Notes: a model not told the origin generated them from the letters alone. 64,000 nt of DNA from Larkinella punicea (GCF_003334855.1 NZ_QOWE01000002.1:186001-250000); one strand, 5' to 3'. Shown: positions 17,323 through 25,646, numbered from the stretch's first letter. Numbers and translations: made by a program.

Positions 17323-18072
17323 TCAGAGGGTTTCTGCGTGTAATTTTTTCTGGTAAGCCGCTTTCGCTTCGGCATCTTCCTTCGCCGATTCGGCCCAGTA
17401 AATCAGGCCAATGGCTTTGCGCGTACGGTTTTCGGTGCGGTTGGCTTCGGCCCAGTGGATCGTCATGGAATGGTGAATCAGCAGATCGCCCGGTTTGGCG
17501 GGAAAAGCAACGGCTTTGGCCTGATCGTCTTCGTTCCAGAAATCCGTGATGCCCTGCGAAAACCCGAGCGTCTGGGTTCGTCCGTGCGGTCGAATGCCGT
17601 GGCGGTGCGAACCGGTCACGTAGCGAACACAACCGTTCTCGGCATCGACATCCTCCAACGCCAGCCACATCGTCACCGCTTCGGTCGGTTTCAGCATGAA
17701 ATAATAATTGTCCTGGTGCGGGGGCGTCGGTTTGCCGATTTTGGGCGGTTTGTTGAAATATTCAAGGGTTTTAGGAATAGCCACATCATCCAGCAGGAAC
17801 TCAGCAATCTGCTTGAATTTGCTGTTATTGAGCATCACATCGAAATAGGCATTGAATTTCTGCATATCGATGAGCTGCTTCAAGGTCGCCGGATCGTTCT
17901 TGTCTTCGTAGAAGACGAGTTCTTTGGGCATCGCGGGTACTGCTCCGCTGATAAAATTGTTGACCTGTTCATTGAGTTCACCCACCTCGGCGGGGGATAA
18001 AAAACCGGGTAGAAAAACGTATCCGTCCCGGCGAAAGGCTTCTTTCAGGTCTTGCGCGTTTCCTGTTTCCAT
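17323..18072 (-). CDS. Phytanoyl-CoA dioxygenase (PhyH)-family Fe(II)/2-oxoglutarate enzyme
   Basis: The protein has 249 residues. The N-terminal FRRDGYVFLPGFLSPAEV is the usual PhyH start. Iron ligands are His119 and Asp121 (PPHQDNYYF), with the distal His206 in TIHWAEANRT and downstream Arg for 2-oxoglutarate. WLALEDVDAENGCVRYVTGS is a family hallmark. Such enzymes hydroxylate small molecules, with acyl-CoAs only a minority of substrates. It is tightly coupled to the propeller gene downstream and probably modifies an intermediate of the island's pathway. Confidence 0.9.
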   Translation of the reverse strand: METGNAQDLKEAFRRDGYVFLPGFLSPAEVGELNEQVNNFISGAVPAMPKELVFYEDKNDPATLKQLIDMQKFNAYFDVMLNNSKFKQIAEFLLDDVAIPKTLEYFNKPPKIGKPTPPHQDNYYFMLKPTEAVTMWLALEDVDAENGCVRYVTGSHRHGIRPHGRTQTLGFSQGITDFWNEDDQAKAVAFPAKPGDLLIHHSMTIHWAEANRTENRTRKAIGLIYWAESAKEDAEAKAAYQKKLHAETL

Positions 18073-18111
18073 GCGAATTGAACCGTTAGTTGATCGTTAT
18101 TATCTAGTATT

Positions 18112-18186
18112 GCCCCGTTCCCCTAAAGGGGACTTTTAGCATCCGAATTAAGCTGCGTCCAAGTCCCCTTTAGGGGATTTAGGGGC
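18112..18186. repeat. Palindromic repeat R3, overlapping the ceramidase-like gene end
   Basis: Inverted arms 18112-18135 and 18161-18186 have the core CCCCTAAAGGGGACTT; the left arm is two bases shorter in its outer part. The stop codon of the 18148 gene lies in the loop, so that gene's last codons are encoded by the repeat. Confidence 0.8.
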
Positions 18187-19572
18187 GTCAAGAGAAAGTT
18201 CTGCGTTAAATTCTAACTCCTTTTTATCCAGCAAGTCCACCAGTTTTGTTCGAATGCGCTCCTCGGCGCTCAATTCCAGAAAACTGGTCCGGCACCGCCA
18301 GGTTTCGTAACCGCCCCGCTGAATTTCGTGCGCGGGTGGCACGTAGCCCACGTAGCCATTGGCCATTGTGATGGTAAAGTAGGAGTTGCCCGACCGGTTT
18401 TGCTTGAGCCACAAACCGGTTTCGGCAAAAAACTCCCCACCCAAAGCCCCGATCTGCCCGGTACCGATCTGAATGGCCTGTACCGGAAACAGAATCGTGT
18501 CCGGATAGTCGTTCAGCAGCACCTGTTCGCGGGCATAAATCCGGTGCAACGCATCGGCATCGACCTGTTGAATGGCTTCATAATGCGATACGGCCACCAC
18601 ACTCCGGGCGGTTTCCAGTTCGTCTGCCGACGGCTTGCGAACGCCCGTCGGAACCTCGGCATAGTGAGCAAAAAGGTCTGGATTCGTCTGCCAGTCAACG
18701 GTTTGTAGAGCCTCGCCAACCCGACTAGCAATGTCCTTGCCGATCAGGTCGCTTTTGGCAAAATGCTCTTTCGGATAGCGGTCGGGGTCCAGAAAATCCC
18801 AGATGTTGGCTTCTCCGCTCGTGCCGTTGCTCATCATGCCGACAAACGCCGAACCCGCGCCCAGTTGACGGCGCAGTTCATCGGAAAACACCCCAAAATA
18901 ATCAGCGGTGATCGTGCCGTTTTCCCAATCGCCGACGTAATGCAGCGAGTAATTTGCCAGGACACTGATCCATTGGTCGTCCAGTCCTTTCACGGCCAGA
19001 AAACCGACTTGCGGGTCGATGGGAACCACGCGCCGGTCGATCTGTTGCTCATCGCCGAACGGATTGGTTTTCACGCCATCGAGTCCGCCGGTGACGGGAT
19101 TGCGGGCGGCATAGCCTTCCTTCATGAAAAACCGGCGGCAAACGACGTGTTCCGGCACGTCAACCGCCCCAAATCCGACTTTGGCCGGCCGAAGCTGCTG
19201 CGTTGCTTCCACGACCGCTTCCACAATGAAACCCGGCAACTTTTGCCGGTAGGGCAAATCGGCCGCTCCCAGCAGCAGACTGGCCACGGAGCCAGCCGCG
19301 TGGGTATGCGTACTGGCAATCAGCACGTTTTGGGGAGCAATTCCGGTCTGATTCTGAATGAGTTGTTTGACCTCATCCACCAAATCTTTCGGCATGGCGC
19401 AGATGTCGACCATTACCAGAGCCACCAGCGTGTTGTTCTGTTGCAGTACCAGCGCCTTGGCATACAACGGGTCGTGGATATAGCGGGCGTAATGGGTGAT
19501 AAAATCACCGTTGATCAGCGTTCCCAACGGGGGCGTAATGTCTACCTGAGCCGCTCCGGCTTGAAAGTTCAT
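18148..19572 (-). CDS. Neutral ceramidase-like amidohydrolase (N-terminal domain type)
   Basis: The protein has 474 residues from ATG 19572; a longer frame to 19617 would start inside a palindromic repeat. FQAGAAQVDITPPLG is the family start. Zinc-site motifs are visible: IASTHTHAAGS, NYSLHYVGD and MMSNGTSGEANIWDF. Proteins with only this domain are common in environmental bacteria, and most have no proven ceramidase activity. No signal peptide is seen, so it is probably cytoplasmic, unlike secreted ceramidases. The C-terminal tail (LDAPKSPKGDLDAA) is encoded by palindromic repeat R3. In this gene run it may cleave an amide bond in the imported substrate, which would fit the dipeptidase beside it; this is inference. 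Confidence 0.8.
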   Translation of the reverse strand: MNFQAGAAQVDITPPLGTLINGDFITHYARYIHDPLYAKALVLQQNNTLVALVMVDICAMPKDLVDEVKQLIQNQTGIAPQNVLIASTHTHAAGSVASLLLGAADLPYRQKLPGFIVEAVVEATQQLRPAKVGFGAVDVPEHVVCRRFFMKEGYAARNPVTGGLDGVKTNPFGDEQQIDRRVVPIDPQVGFLAVKGLDDQWISVLANYSLHYVGDWENGTITADYFGVFSDELRRQLGAGSAFVGMMSNGTSGEANIWDFLDPDRYPKEHFAKSDLIGKDIASRVGEALQTVDWQTNPDLFAHYAEVPTGVRKPSADELETARSVVAVSHYEAIQQVDADALHRIYAREQVLLNDYPDTILFPVQAIQIGTGQIGALGGEFFAETGLWLKQNRSGNSYFTITMANGYVGYVPPAHEIQRGGYETWRCRTSFLELSAEERIRTKLVDLLDKKELEFNAELSLDAPKSPKGDLDAA

Positions 19573-19585
19573 CGTTTCGTTCGGT

Positions 19586-19653
19586 TTGCCCCCAACCCCC
19601 TGAAGGGGGCTTTTCATCCGGATCAGAAGCCCCCTTTAGGGGGTGGGGGGCAA
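19586..19653. repeat. Palindromic intergenic repeat R4
   Basis: Inverted arms 19586-19612 and 19627-19653, with core CCCCCTGAAGGGGG and minor mismatches, in the 93-bp gap between the dipeptidase and ceramidase-like genes of the minus-strand run. Hairpins inside an operon may alter downstream expression. Confidence 0.8.
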
Positions 19654-19665
19654 CTTGGGAGTTAT

Positions 19666-20748
19666 TTATTTCCAGGCTTTGCGTAAAAACCGCAGCCAGT
19701 TTCCGTGAAAAATATTGTCGATATCGGCGGGTTGGTAGCCCCGACGAGCCAGAATGTCCTCGTATTTCCGCAAATCAGCAATTGAGTTCATATCCCAGGG
19801 CGACTGTTCCGTTCCGAAAATACCGTCCAGATCGCTTCCAATGGCCACGTGATGGCTGTTGCCGGCAATCTGACAGATGTGATCCCAGTGATCGACGAGG
19901 TTTTCGAGCCGGATGTCCAGTTGCCAGGGGTCCGAAACCGTATCGATAAACCGGATGTCCATCGCCCAGCAATCGAGCATGCCGCCAATCACGGCATCCC
20001 GTTCAATGAGTTGTTTAATCTGCTCATCCGTCAGTTGGCGCTGGTTCGGAACGATCTTCCGGACGTTGTGGTGACTGGCCCAAACCGGCCCCTGATAGCG
20101 ATCCATCACCTGCCGGAATCCCTCGTCGGTCAGGTGGGTGACGTCCAGAATCAGGTTGAGCTTGCCCATTTCGTTCAGTAATTCGAATCCTAACGGCGTC
20201 AGCGGCCCTTCCATTTTGGTGCCCGGCGCGTAGCGGCCCGGCCCGAAATGCGACAGTCCCATGGCCCGCAACCCGTAGTCATAGGCCCGGTGCAAATACG
20301 AAACATCCACCAGCGAATCCGCCCCTTCCAGACTCAGAATATACCCGATCGGTTTTTCTTCGTCCGGTTGTCCGGTGTTGTTCCACAACGCCAGATGCGC
20401 TTCCAGTTCCGCCAGATTGGTGATCTGAACCATCTCGCCAAGAGCTTCCATCTCGCGGTACCAGACCAGTTGCGCCTGGGTCATGGCCCAGGCTTGCTGT
20501 GGCGAGTGCCAGCCGGGCAGCGAACTTCCCAAGGGCGTCACCCGCGACAATTGCGTGGCCACCACCAGGCCAATACCGCCTTTCCGGAGTTCGGGCAAAC
20601 AAACCGTGCCTTTGCCCCGGTCGGGTTTGTCTTTCATGCCCATTTCGCGCTGCCGGATTTCGACCAGCGGGCGCGACAGATCCCGGTTCCATTCTAGGGC
20701 GTTCATCGCCAGGTCGAGGTGGGCGTCGAAAATCAGTCGCTTCGTCAT
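19666..20748 (-). CDS. Membrane-dipeptidase-type peptidase (M19 family)
   Basis: The protein has 360 residues. The zinc ligands start with His10 and Asp12 (FDAHLDLAM); further motifs are LSLEGADSL (Glu), LDVTHLTDEGF and WASHHNVR (His), and AIGSDLDGIFG (Asp). M19 enzymes cut dipeptides, often with a D-residue at the second position, and some act on related amides. No signal peptide is visible, so it is probably cytoplasmic here. Its start overlaps the stop of the preceding gene by 4 bp (ATGA), so the two are translationally coupled. It suggests that the pathway substrate or an intermediate has an amide-linked amino acid. Confidence 0.9.
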   Translation of the reverse strand: MTKRLIFDAHLDLAMNALEWNRDLSRPLVEIRQREMGMKDKPDRGKGTVCLPELRKGGIGLVVATQLSRVTPLGSSLPGWHSPQQAWAMTQAQLVWYREMEALGEMVQITNLAELEAHLALWNNTGQPDEEKPIGYILSLEGADSLVDVSYLHRAYDYGLRAMGLSHFGPGRYAPGTKMEGPLTPLGFELLNEMGKLNLILDVTHLTDEGFRQVMDRYQGPVWASHHNVRKIVPNQRQLTDEQIKQLIERDAVIGGMLDCWAMDIRFIDTVSDPWQLDIRLENLVDHWDHICQIAGNSHHVAIGSDLDGIFGTEQSPWDMNSIADLRKYEDILARRGYQPADIDNIFHGNWLRFLRKAWK

Positions 20749-21710
20749 ACTACCACGGTCTGTTTGCTCACCCGCTGCGGGGTTTCGGCGTAATTGAACG
20801 GGTATTTGCTGATCAACTCCTGAATCTGGAGGCTAAACTCCCGAAACGATTCGTCCCATTGTTCCACCTCTCCGGGTTCGTACGCGTAGAGGCCTTTTTC
20901 GGTACTCATGCCCAAACCGCCCTTTTCCACCGTTTCGGTAAAAAACCGGGGAACGTGACGGGCCTTCGACAATTCGGGAAACAAATCCTGCATGACGACG
21001 CCGTAAATGAACGTTCCCATGAGGTCCATATACCGAAAATTGCCCGAAAAGGGTAAATAATAGCCCGGATCATTCCGGCAGGCGCGGTCGACATCCTCGA
21101 CGGAAACGTAGCCGTTTTCCACCAGATAAAATGCTTCCCGAATCATAGCGCACAGCATCCGGGTTCGAATACCGGTGTCATTCTGAATCACATACGGGTC
21201 TTTTTGCCAGAATAATTTCGCCGTAGTATAAAAGTCGTCGACCCGCTTGGTGTCGCTTTTTTCGTTGGTGATGATTTCCAGAAAATACGTCGTATCGGCG
21301 GGTTCGGTCCAGTTGACGCCGATGATCCGTTCGGGATGGCGGGCGTCCTGCTGGAGACTGCTGAGCGGAATGCTCTCCGTATTAATGGCAATCAGTGCAT
21401 TAGGCGAAAGAACCGCTTCCAGTTGCCGGATCAGGGCTTTTTTCTGAGCCTCATTCTCATCGGTACCGGCAATGACCAGATTGACCGGCAACGGACTATC
21501 CAGGTGCCGGATTTGCTTCACCAGCCGATCCGACGCATCGATTTCCACTCCTATTGGCGAAACCGGGCCACAGTCGGTCGTGTCAAACAGGTGGTTGGTA
21601 TATACCGTAACCGGGTGGCCGGCCTGTCGTAAACAGGCGATGATCCCCGTTGTCCGTTTGCCCCAGCCCGTCACCAGGATCTCTTCTTTTTCAGGTGATG
21701 TGTTACCCAT
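20745..21710 (-). CDS. 3-hydroxyacyl-CoA-dehydrogenase-like protein lacking catalytic residues
   Basis: The protein has 321 residues and is clearly paralogous to the protein at 23089 over most of its length (for example the segments TEPADTTYFLEI and WAEPAYMTRFMEI). Key positions have changed. The nucleotide loop reads GWGKRTTG (residues 15-22) where GxGxxG is expected. NTS has become NTE (Glu112), the catalytic His of GxH has become Asn133, and the Asn of the TNRL motif has become Arg (GIRTRML). The Glu of FLEI is kept. It is therefore likely a pseudoenzyme or a subunit that pairs with its intact paralogue, unless it has a new activity. It is coupled to the dipeptidase gene by a 4-bp overlap. 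Confidence 0.8.
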   Translation of the reverse strand: MGNTSPEKEEILVTGWGKRTTGIIACLRQAGHPVTVYTNHLFDTTDCGPVSPIGVEIDASDRLVKQIRHLDSPLPVNLVIAGTDENEAQKKALIRQLEAVLSPNALIAINTESIPLSSLQQDARHPERIIGVNWTEPADTTYFLEIITNEKSDTKRVDDFYTTAKLFWQKDPYVIQNDTGIRTRMLCAMIREAFYLVENGYVSVEDVDRACRNDPGYYLPFSGNFRYMDLMGTFIYGVVMQDLFPELSKARHVPRFFTETVEKGGLGMSTEKGLYAYEPGEVEQWDESFREFSLQIQELISKYPFNYAETPQRVSKQTVVV

Positions 21711-21768
21711 AATTCGTTGGTGTTAAAACACTGGAAATAAGCGCAGCAGCTCTCTTCTGTTCGGATTG

Positions 21769-23079
21769 CTACCAGCCCAACTCCTCACTTCCCAGCACTT
21801 CCCGGGCCGTTTTGATGGCATGATCAATATCCTCTTCGGTGTGGGCCGCACTGATGTACCACAGCCCCCGGCCAATGACCCGGACGCCCCGATCGTGCAT
21901 ACCCGCAATGAATTTAGCAAGTTTAACCCGGTTATACCCCAGCGTACCCCGGTAATCGGTTGCGGGTGGCTGGTCGGTAAAACCGGCGTGGAACATGGGT
22001 CCGAGTCCCTGCACGCGCAGGTTCTGGCCCGTTTCGGCTGCGGCCTGTTCCAGACCCGTCATCAGTTTTTGACCAAACCGGTATAAGCGTTCGTACGGCT
22101 GGTCCCTTTCCAGCACCTGAATCGTGGCCAAAGCGGCCGCGATGGTCGGGTTGCTGGCGTTCATCGTGCCCGCGTGGATCACTTTCGCTTCCTCGATCAA
22201 CTGCATCCACGCACGTTTGCCAACGATGGCACTGATGGGGTAACCGCTGGCGATGGCTTTGGCAAAAATGGACAGATCGGGCGTGATACCGAAATAATCC
22301 TGGGCGCCTTTGAGTGAAACCCGAAAACCGGTAATGACTTCATCGAAAATCAGCGCCATTCCGTACTGATCGCAGAGGTCGCGGAGGCCTTGCAGAAAAC
22401 CGTCCTGCGGCAGAATGCAGCCGTTGTTGCACATAATCGGCTCGGTAATGATGGCGGCCAGTTCGTGGTGGTGTTCGGCGACGGTTTTCCGAACCAGTTC
22501 CAGATCGTTCCAGGGCAGGATGATGAATTCATCCCGGGAATTCGGGGCCAGACCGGCGCTCCAGGGATACACGTTCGGGTCTTCCCGGTCGCCCAGGGCT
22601 TCTACCGAAGGCGTAGAAAGTCCCCAGGCGACGTTGTCGAGCCAGCCGTGGTAATGCCCTTCGAAACGCAGAAATTTGGTTTTGCCGGTTTTGGCGCGGG
22701 CTACCCGAAAGGCGGTTTGCACGGCTTCGGAACCGTCCAGGCAAAACCGCATGAGGTCGGCGGACGGAATGAGTCCGGCCAGTTTTTCGGCCAGTTCAAT
22801 TTCTTTGTGGTGCTGGCCGGCAAAAAGCTGGCCCTGTTCGGAATAGTCGTGGATGGCCTGCAACACCTCCGGGTGCGAATGCCCGAGCAGCAGCGGCCCC
22901 TGGCTCAGCGTAAAATCCAGGTATTCATTGCCGTCTACGTCGTAGATCCGGCTTCCTTTTCCGTGCGTATAAAAAATGGCGTGGGGATGATTGTACTTGC
23001 GGAACTCGGACGAAACGCCCCCGGCCAGCACTTTTTTTGCCCGTTCGAGCAAGGCGGCCGATTCGGTGTAGTGTGTCAT
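21769..23079 (-). CDS. Class III PLP aminotransferase/aminomutase (GSAM-like)
   Basis: The protein has 436 residues, the length of glutamate-1-semialdehyde aminomutases and related class III aminotransferases. It shows VLAGGVSSEFR, DVDGNEYLDFTLSQGPLLLGH, CLDGSEAVQTAFRVAR, Asp246 (LIFDEVITGFR) for the pyridine ring and the PLP Lys274 (FAKAIASGYP). A heme-pathway role is unlikely: the gene sits between two dehydrogenase-like genes of a catabolic run. The likely job is to move an amino group on or off a small keto or amino acid intermediate; RidA at the head of the run would handle any enamine/imine by-product. Substrate unknown. Confidence 0.88.
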   Translation of the reverse strand: MTHYTESAALLERAKKVLAGGVSSEFRKYNHPHAIFYTHGKGSRIYDVDGNEYLDFTLSQGPLLLGHSHPEVLQAIHDYSEQGQLFAGQHHKEIELAEKLAGLIPSADLMRFCLDGSEAVQTAFRVARAKTGKTKFLRFEGHYHGWLDNVAWGLSTPSVEALGDREDPNVYPWSAGLAPNSRDEFIILPWNDLELVRKTVAEHHHELAAIITEPIMCNNGCILPQDGFLQGLRDLCDQYGMALIFDEVITGFRVSLKGAQDYFGITPDLSIFAKAIASGYPISAIVGKRAWMQLIEEAKVIHAGTMNASNPTIAAALATIQVLERDQPYERLYRFGQKLMTGLEQAAAETGQNLRVQGLGPMFHAGFTDQPPATDYRGTLGYNRVKLAKFIAGMHDRGVRVIGRGLWYISAAHTEEDIDHAIKTAREVLGSEELGW

Positions 23080-23088
23080 TACGTTGGT

Positions 23089-24066
23089 TTAACCGATTCG
23101 TTGGTCGGTCCGGAACGGATACCGGGCGGCCAATTGATAGATGTCTTTATTAAAAACCGCGAAGGCTTTGTCCCACTCCTTCGCTTCTTCTTCGGTATAG
23201 TCATACAGGCCCTGGGCGCTTTGCGTCCCCCGCAACTGCCGGTCCACAAGGTGCTGCATCAGCTTCGGAACCGCTTCGGAATTGCTCAGTTGGGGAAAAA
23301 TGCGCCGGAAGATTTCGGGGTAATCCTGCAAACCGGTGTAGTCCATCCGCCGGAAAATCCCCATCATCGTCATCCAGGAACCGGCATCGTAGCGAAACGC
23401 CTTGTCGACATCGTCCAGGCTGGCGGCCCCGGTTTCCACCAGGTGCAGGCCTTCGCGGTAAATGGCGTACATCAGGCGGTTGGTCACAAAGCCGCGAATG
23501 TCTTTCCGCAGCAGCGTGGGCTCTTTTTTCCAGTGGTGGGCCAGTCGAAACACCCAGTCGGCGAGGGCCACCGAGGTGTGGGTGCCGCAGGTGATTTCCA
23601 TAAACCGGGTCATGTAGGCCGGTTCGGCCCAGTGAACGCCCATAAACCGCTCCGGATTGGGCACATACTGTTGCAACATGCTGATCGGAATGGCCGATGT
23701 ATTGCTGGCCAGCACGGTATCGGTGCTCACCACAGCGGCTATCTTTTCGTATACGGTTTGTTTGATCGGGATCTTTTCCGTGACACACTCCAGCACCAGG
23801 CGGCAGTCGTGCAGTTCGCCGTAATCCGCTGAAAGAGTCAGCAGGGCGACGGTTTTTTCCAGCGGCTGCGTGAGTAGTTCGGCTTCTTCGCCGTGTTGCA
23901 GTTGACTGGTAATGCGCTGGAGGGCGTCGGCCAGTTCATTGGGCAGGGGGGCGATGGCTTTGACCGGATGACCAGCCATCAACAGGGCCGCCACGATACT
24001 GCTGCCCATCAACCCAAGCCCCACAACGCCTACGCTGATCTCACTCGTTTGTATAGTCTCATCCAT
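23089..24066 (-). CDS. 3-hydroxyacyl-CoA dehydrogenase-family NAD-dependent dehydrogenase
   Basis: The protein has 325 residues. The NAD loop GLGLMGSS (16-23) is intact, as are Ser124 (SNTSAIP), His145 (GVHWAEP), the Glu of MEI and the Asn in GFVTNRL. It lacks a CoA-linked hydratase partner, and the gene context has no beta-oxidation genes. Family members also include L-gulonate 3-dehydrogenase, which oxidises a sugar acid, so oxidation of a 3-hydroxy sugar acid is at least as plausible as an acyl-CoA role. It starts 15 bp after the RidA gene. The paralogue at 20745 lacks the active site; the two may form a heteromer. Confidence 0.85.
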   Translation of the reverse strand: MDETIQTSEISVGVVGLGLMGSSIVAALLMAGHPVKAIAPLPNELADALQRITSQLQHGEEAELLTQPLEKTVALLTLSADYGELHDCRLVLECVTEKIPIKQTVYEKIAAVVSTDTVLASNTSAIPISMLQQYVPNPERFMGVHWAEPAYMTRFMEITCGTHTSVALADWVFRLAHHWKKEPTLLRKDIRGFVTNRLMYAIYREGLHLVETGAASLDDVDKAFRYDAGSWMTMMGIFRRMDYTGLQDYPEIFRRIFPQLSNSEAVPKLMQHLVDRQLRGTQSAQGLYDYTEEEAKEWDKAFAVFNKDIYQLAARYPFRTDQRIG

Positions 24067-24081
24067 TCGCCGAACAGGTTT

Positions 24082-24471
24082 TCAGGCCGGGAGTTTAACA
24101 ATGCAATCAATTTCTACTTTCAACCCCTCAGCCAACACCGATTGCACGGTGGTTCGGGCCGGTTTTATTCCCGGAAAATACTGGGCATATACCGTATTAT
24201 AACGGTCGAACTCGGCGATGTCGGCCAGGTGAACGGTACATTTGACCACATCCGCCAGCGTGGCACCCGCCGATTCCACAATCGTTTTGATGTTCTGTAA
24301 GGTTCGGTGGGTTTCCTCTTCAATGGTACCCAGCAAAAATTGAGACGTCTTGAAATCGACGGCCGCCTGTCCGCTGACAAATAGAAAGCCGCCGGCAATC
24401 ACCCCGTCTGAATAGGCTCCGGTCGCAAAGGCAGGGTCACGGTCAGGGTGAATCACTTTTGTTTTACTCAT
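24082..24471 (-). CDS. RidA-family (YjgF) enamine/imine deaminase
   Basis: The protein has 129 residues from ATG 24471; an upstream in-frame ATG at 24504 adds an atypical stretch. It shows the RidA pattern: GAYSDGVIAGGFLFVSGQ near the N-terminus, ETHRTLQNIKTIVESAGATL in the middle, and VNGT-like ending PARTTVQSVLAEGLKVEIDCI, with the Arg of PARTTV binding the substrate carboxylate. RidA hydrolyses reactive 2-aminoacrylate-type intermediates made by PLP enzymes, which fits the aminotransferase two genes downstream. It is the first gene after shared promoter C. Confidence 0.9.
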   Translation of the reverse strand: MSKTKVIHPDRDPAFATGAYSDGVIAGGFLFVSGQAAVDFKTSQFLLGTIEEETHRTLQNIKTIVESAGATLADVVKCTVHLADIAEFDRYNTVYAQYFPGIKPARTTVQSVLAEGLKVEIDCIVKLPA

Positions 24472-24536
24472 GCGTGAAAAAGCAGATAGAAAGGTTGTAT
24501 TCACCAGGGCCGACTGGTCGACCCTGTACGTATCAG

Positions 24537-24593
24537 CAAAAGTAGTCGTGAGAGTTTGCTATTTCTGTTACTTTTATCCATATTTCTGATACT
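24537..24593 (-). promoter_or_regulatory. Shared regulon promoter, copy C (minus strand)
   Basis: Read on the minus strand: AGTA (24593-24590), 14 nt, AAAAGTA (24575-24569), 24 nt, TACTTTTG (24544-24537). Spacing is identical to copies at 8407, 25590 and 37085. It faces the RidA gene and so the whole eleven-gene minus-strand run, and it lies just upstream of the divergent AraC gene, which suggests direct control by that protein. Confidence 0.8.
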
Positions 24594-24671
24594 ATTCTTC
24601 ATAAGTTTCTGACGAATTCAACAATTATACTATACTTACTGACCGGTTTTACTTTATACGTCCGATTCGCC

Positions 24672-25541
24672 ATGAAAACTATCGAATTTCGGTTACCACA
24701 GGAATACGACAAATCTTTTATTGTGTTTCAGGAGATTGGCCAATTTTTCCCCTGTCCGTGGCACTACCATCCCGAGTACGAACTGGTGCTGGTGCTGAAA
24801 AGTACCGGTCGCCGGATGGTGGGCGATCATATCGGGTATTTCGACGCGGGCGATCTGGTGTTTATGGGACCTTCGCTGCCCCACGTCTGGGTGAACGATC
24901 CCGAATTTTTCAAGGGAGAAGCCGGCTACCAGGCCGACGCCATCGTCGTCCAGTTTGTCGATTCTTTCCTGGGCAAAACGTTCATGGAAATCCCGGAAAT
25001 GGAGGCCTTCCGGAGCTTCCTGATGCGGTCGAACCGGGGTATGGTGATCAAGGGCGAAACCCGGGAAAAGATTGCCGACACGATGACCCGAATGCTGACC
25101 ATGAACGGTTTACAACGCCTGTCGTCGTTGTTGTCCATTTTTGACCTCCTCGCTCAAACCACTGATTATGAGTCACTGGCCAGTCCTGGTTATGTGCAGA
25201 ATACCCACCTTAAATCGTCCGACCATCTGCGCAAAATCAACCAGTATATTATGCAGAACTTCCAGGAAGAAATCTCGCTGCCCGAAATTGCGAGCGTTGC
25301 CAACATGGCCCTGACAACCTTCTGCTGTTTTTTCAAAGAACACTACCGCGTCTCCTTCGTCGAATACCTGAATACGGTTCGCATTGGCTACGCCTGTAAG
25401 CTAATATCCGAGAAAGATTTGAACATTGTCGAAGCCGCCGGTGAAAGCGGTTTCAACAACCTGGCGAACTTCAACCGGCAATTCAAAAAAATCAAGAACA
25501 TGACACCCAGCGAGTACCGAAAGACGCTGAATCTCGTCTAA
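24672..25541 (+). CDS. AraC-family transcriptional regulator with cupin sensor domain
   Basis: The protein has 289 residues. The N-terminal half is a cupin-type sensor (PWHYHPEYELVLVLKSTGRR, and DAGDLVFMGPSLPHVW), which usually binds a sugar or related ligand. The C-terminal 100 residues form two helix-turn-helix units: EEISLPEIASVANMALTTF and the second ending GFNNLANFNRQFKKIKNMTP, the standard AraC signature. It lies between shared promoters C (minus, toward RidA) and A (plus, toward SusC). AraC proteins bind direct repeats about 21 bp apart, the spacing seen at all four promoter copies, so it is the best candidate for the regulon activator. I see no copy of the site in front of its own gene on the plus strand. 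Confidence 0.92.
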   Translation: MKTIEFRLPQEYDKSFIVFQEIGQFFPCPWHYHPEYELVLVLKSTGRRMVGDHIGYFDAGDLVFMGPSLPHVWVNDPEFFKGEAGYQADAIVVQFVDSFLGKTFMEIPEMEAFRSFLMRSNRGMVIKGETREKIADTMTRMLTMNGLQRLSSLLSIFDLLAQTTDYESLASPGYVQNTHLKSSDHLRKINQYIMQNFQEEISLPEIASVANMALTTFCCFFKEHYRVSFVEYLNTVRIGYACKLISEKDLNIVEAAGESGFNNLANFNRQFKKIKNMTPSEYRKTLNLV

Positions 25542-25589
25542 TCGCCTTTTCTTCCGAAAAAAAGTACCTTTCCGGCTTTTCCGAAAAAT

Positions 25590-25646
25590 AGTATTACAAA
25601 TACAGATAAAAGTAGCAGGATGCGATAGAACCGAAACTTAATTTTG
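25590..25646 (+). promoter_or_regulatory. Shared regulon promoter, copy A
   Basis: AGTA 25590-25593, AAAAGTA 25608-25614, TAATTTTG 25639-25646, with 14- and 24-nt spacers. Sequence between elements is also close to copy B at 37085 (AGTAGCAGGATG after the second half-site, AAACTTAATTTTGC around the -7 box). It would give a leader of about 30-35 nt for the SusC gene at 25686. Confidence 0.82.

Noticed and set aside
17322-17375. N-terminal extension of the NHL propeller gene to 17375
   Set aside because: It overlaps the PhyH gene and adds a basic non-family stretch; ATG 17321, one base after the PhyH stop, gives tight coupling.
19573-19617. N-terminal extension of the ceramidase-like gene to 19617
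   Set aside because: The extension lies within palindromic repeat R4; ATG 19572 gives the standard family start.
21769-23079. Heme-pathway glutamate-1-semialdehyde aminomutase
   Set aside because: Sequence is GSAM-like, but the gene lies in a catabolic run with RidA and dehydrogenases, so a class III aminotransferase role is more likely.
22390-23832. 480-codon plus-strand frame antisense to the aminotransferase and dehydrogenase genes
   Set aside because: It is a shadow of two well-supported minus-strand genes; its translation has no family motif and odd composition (rich in G, F, V, H, Q).
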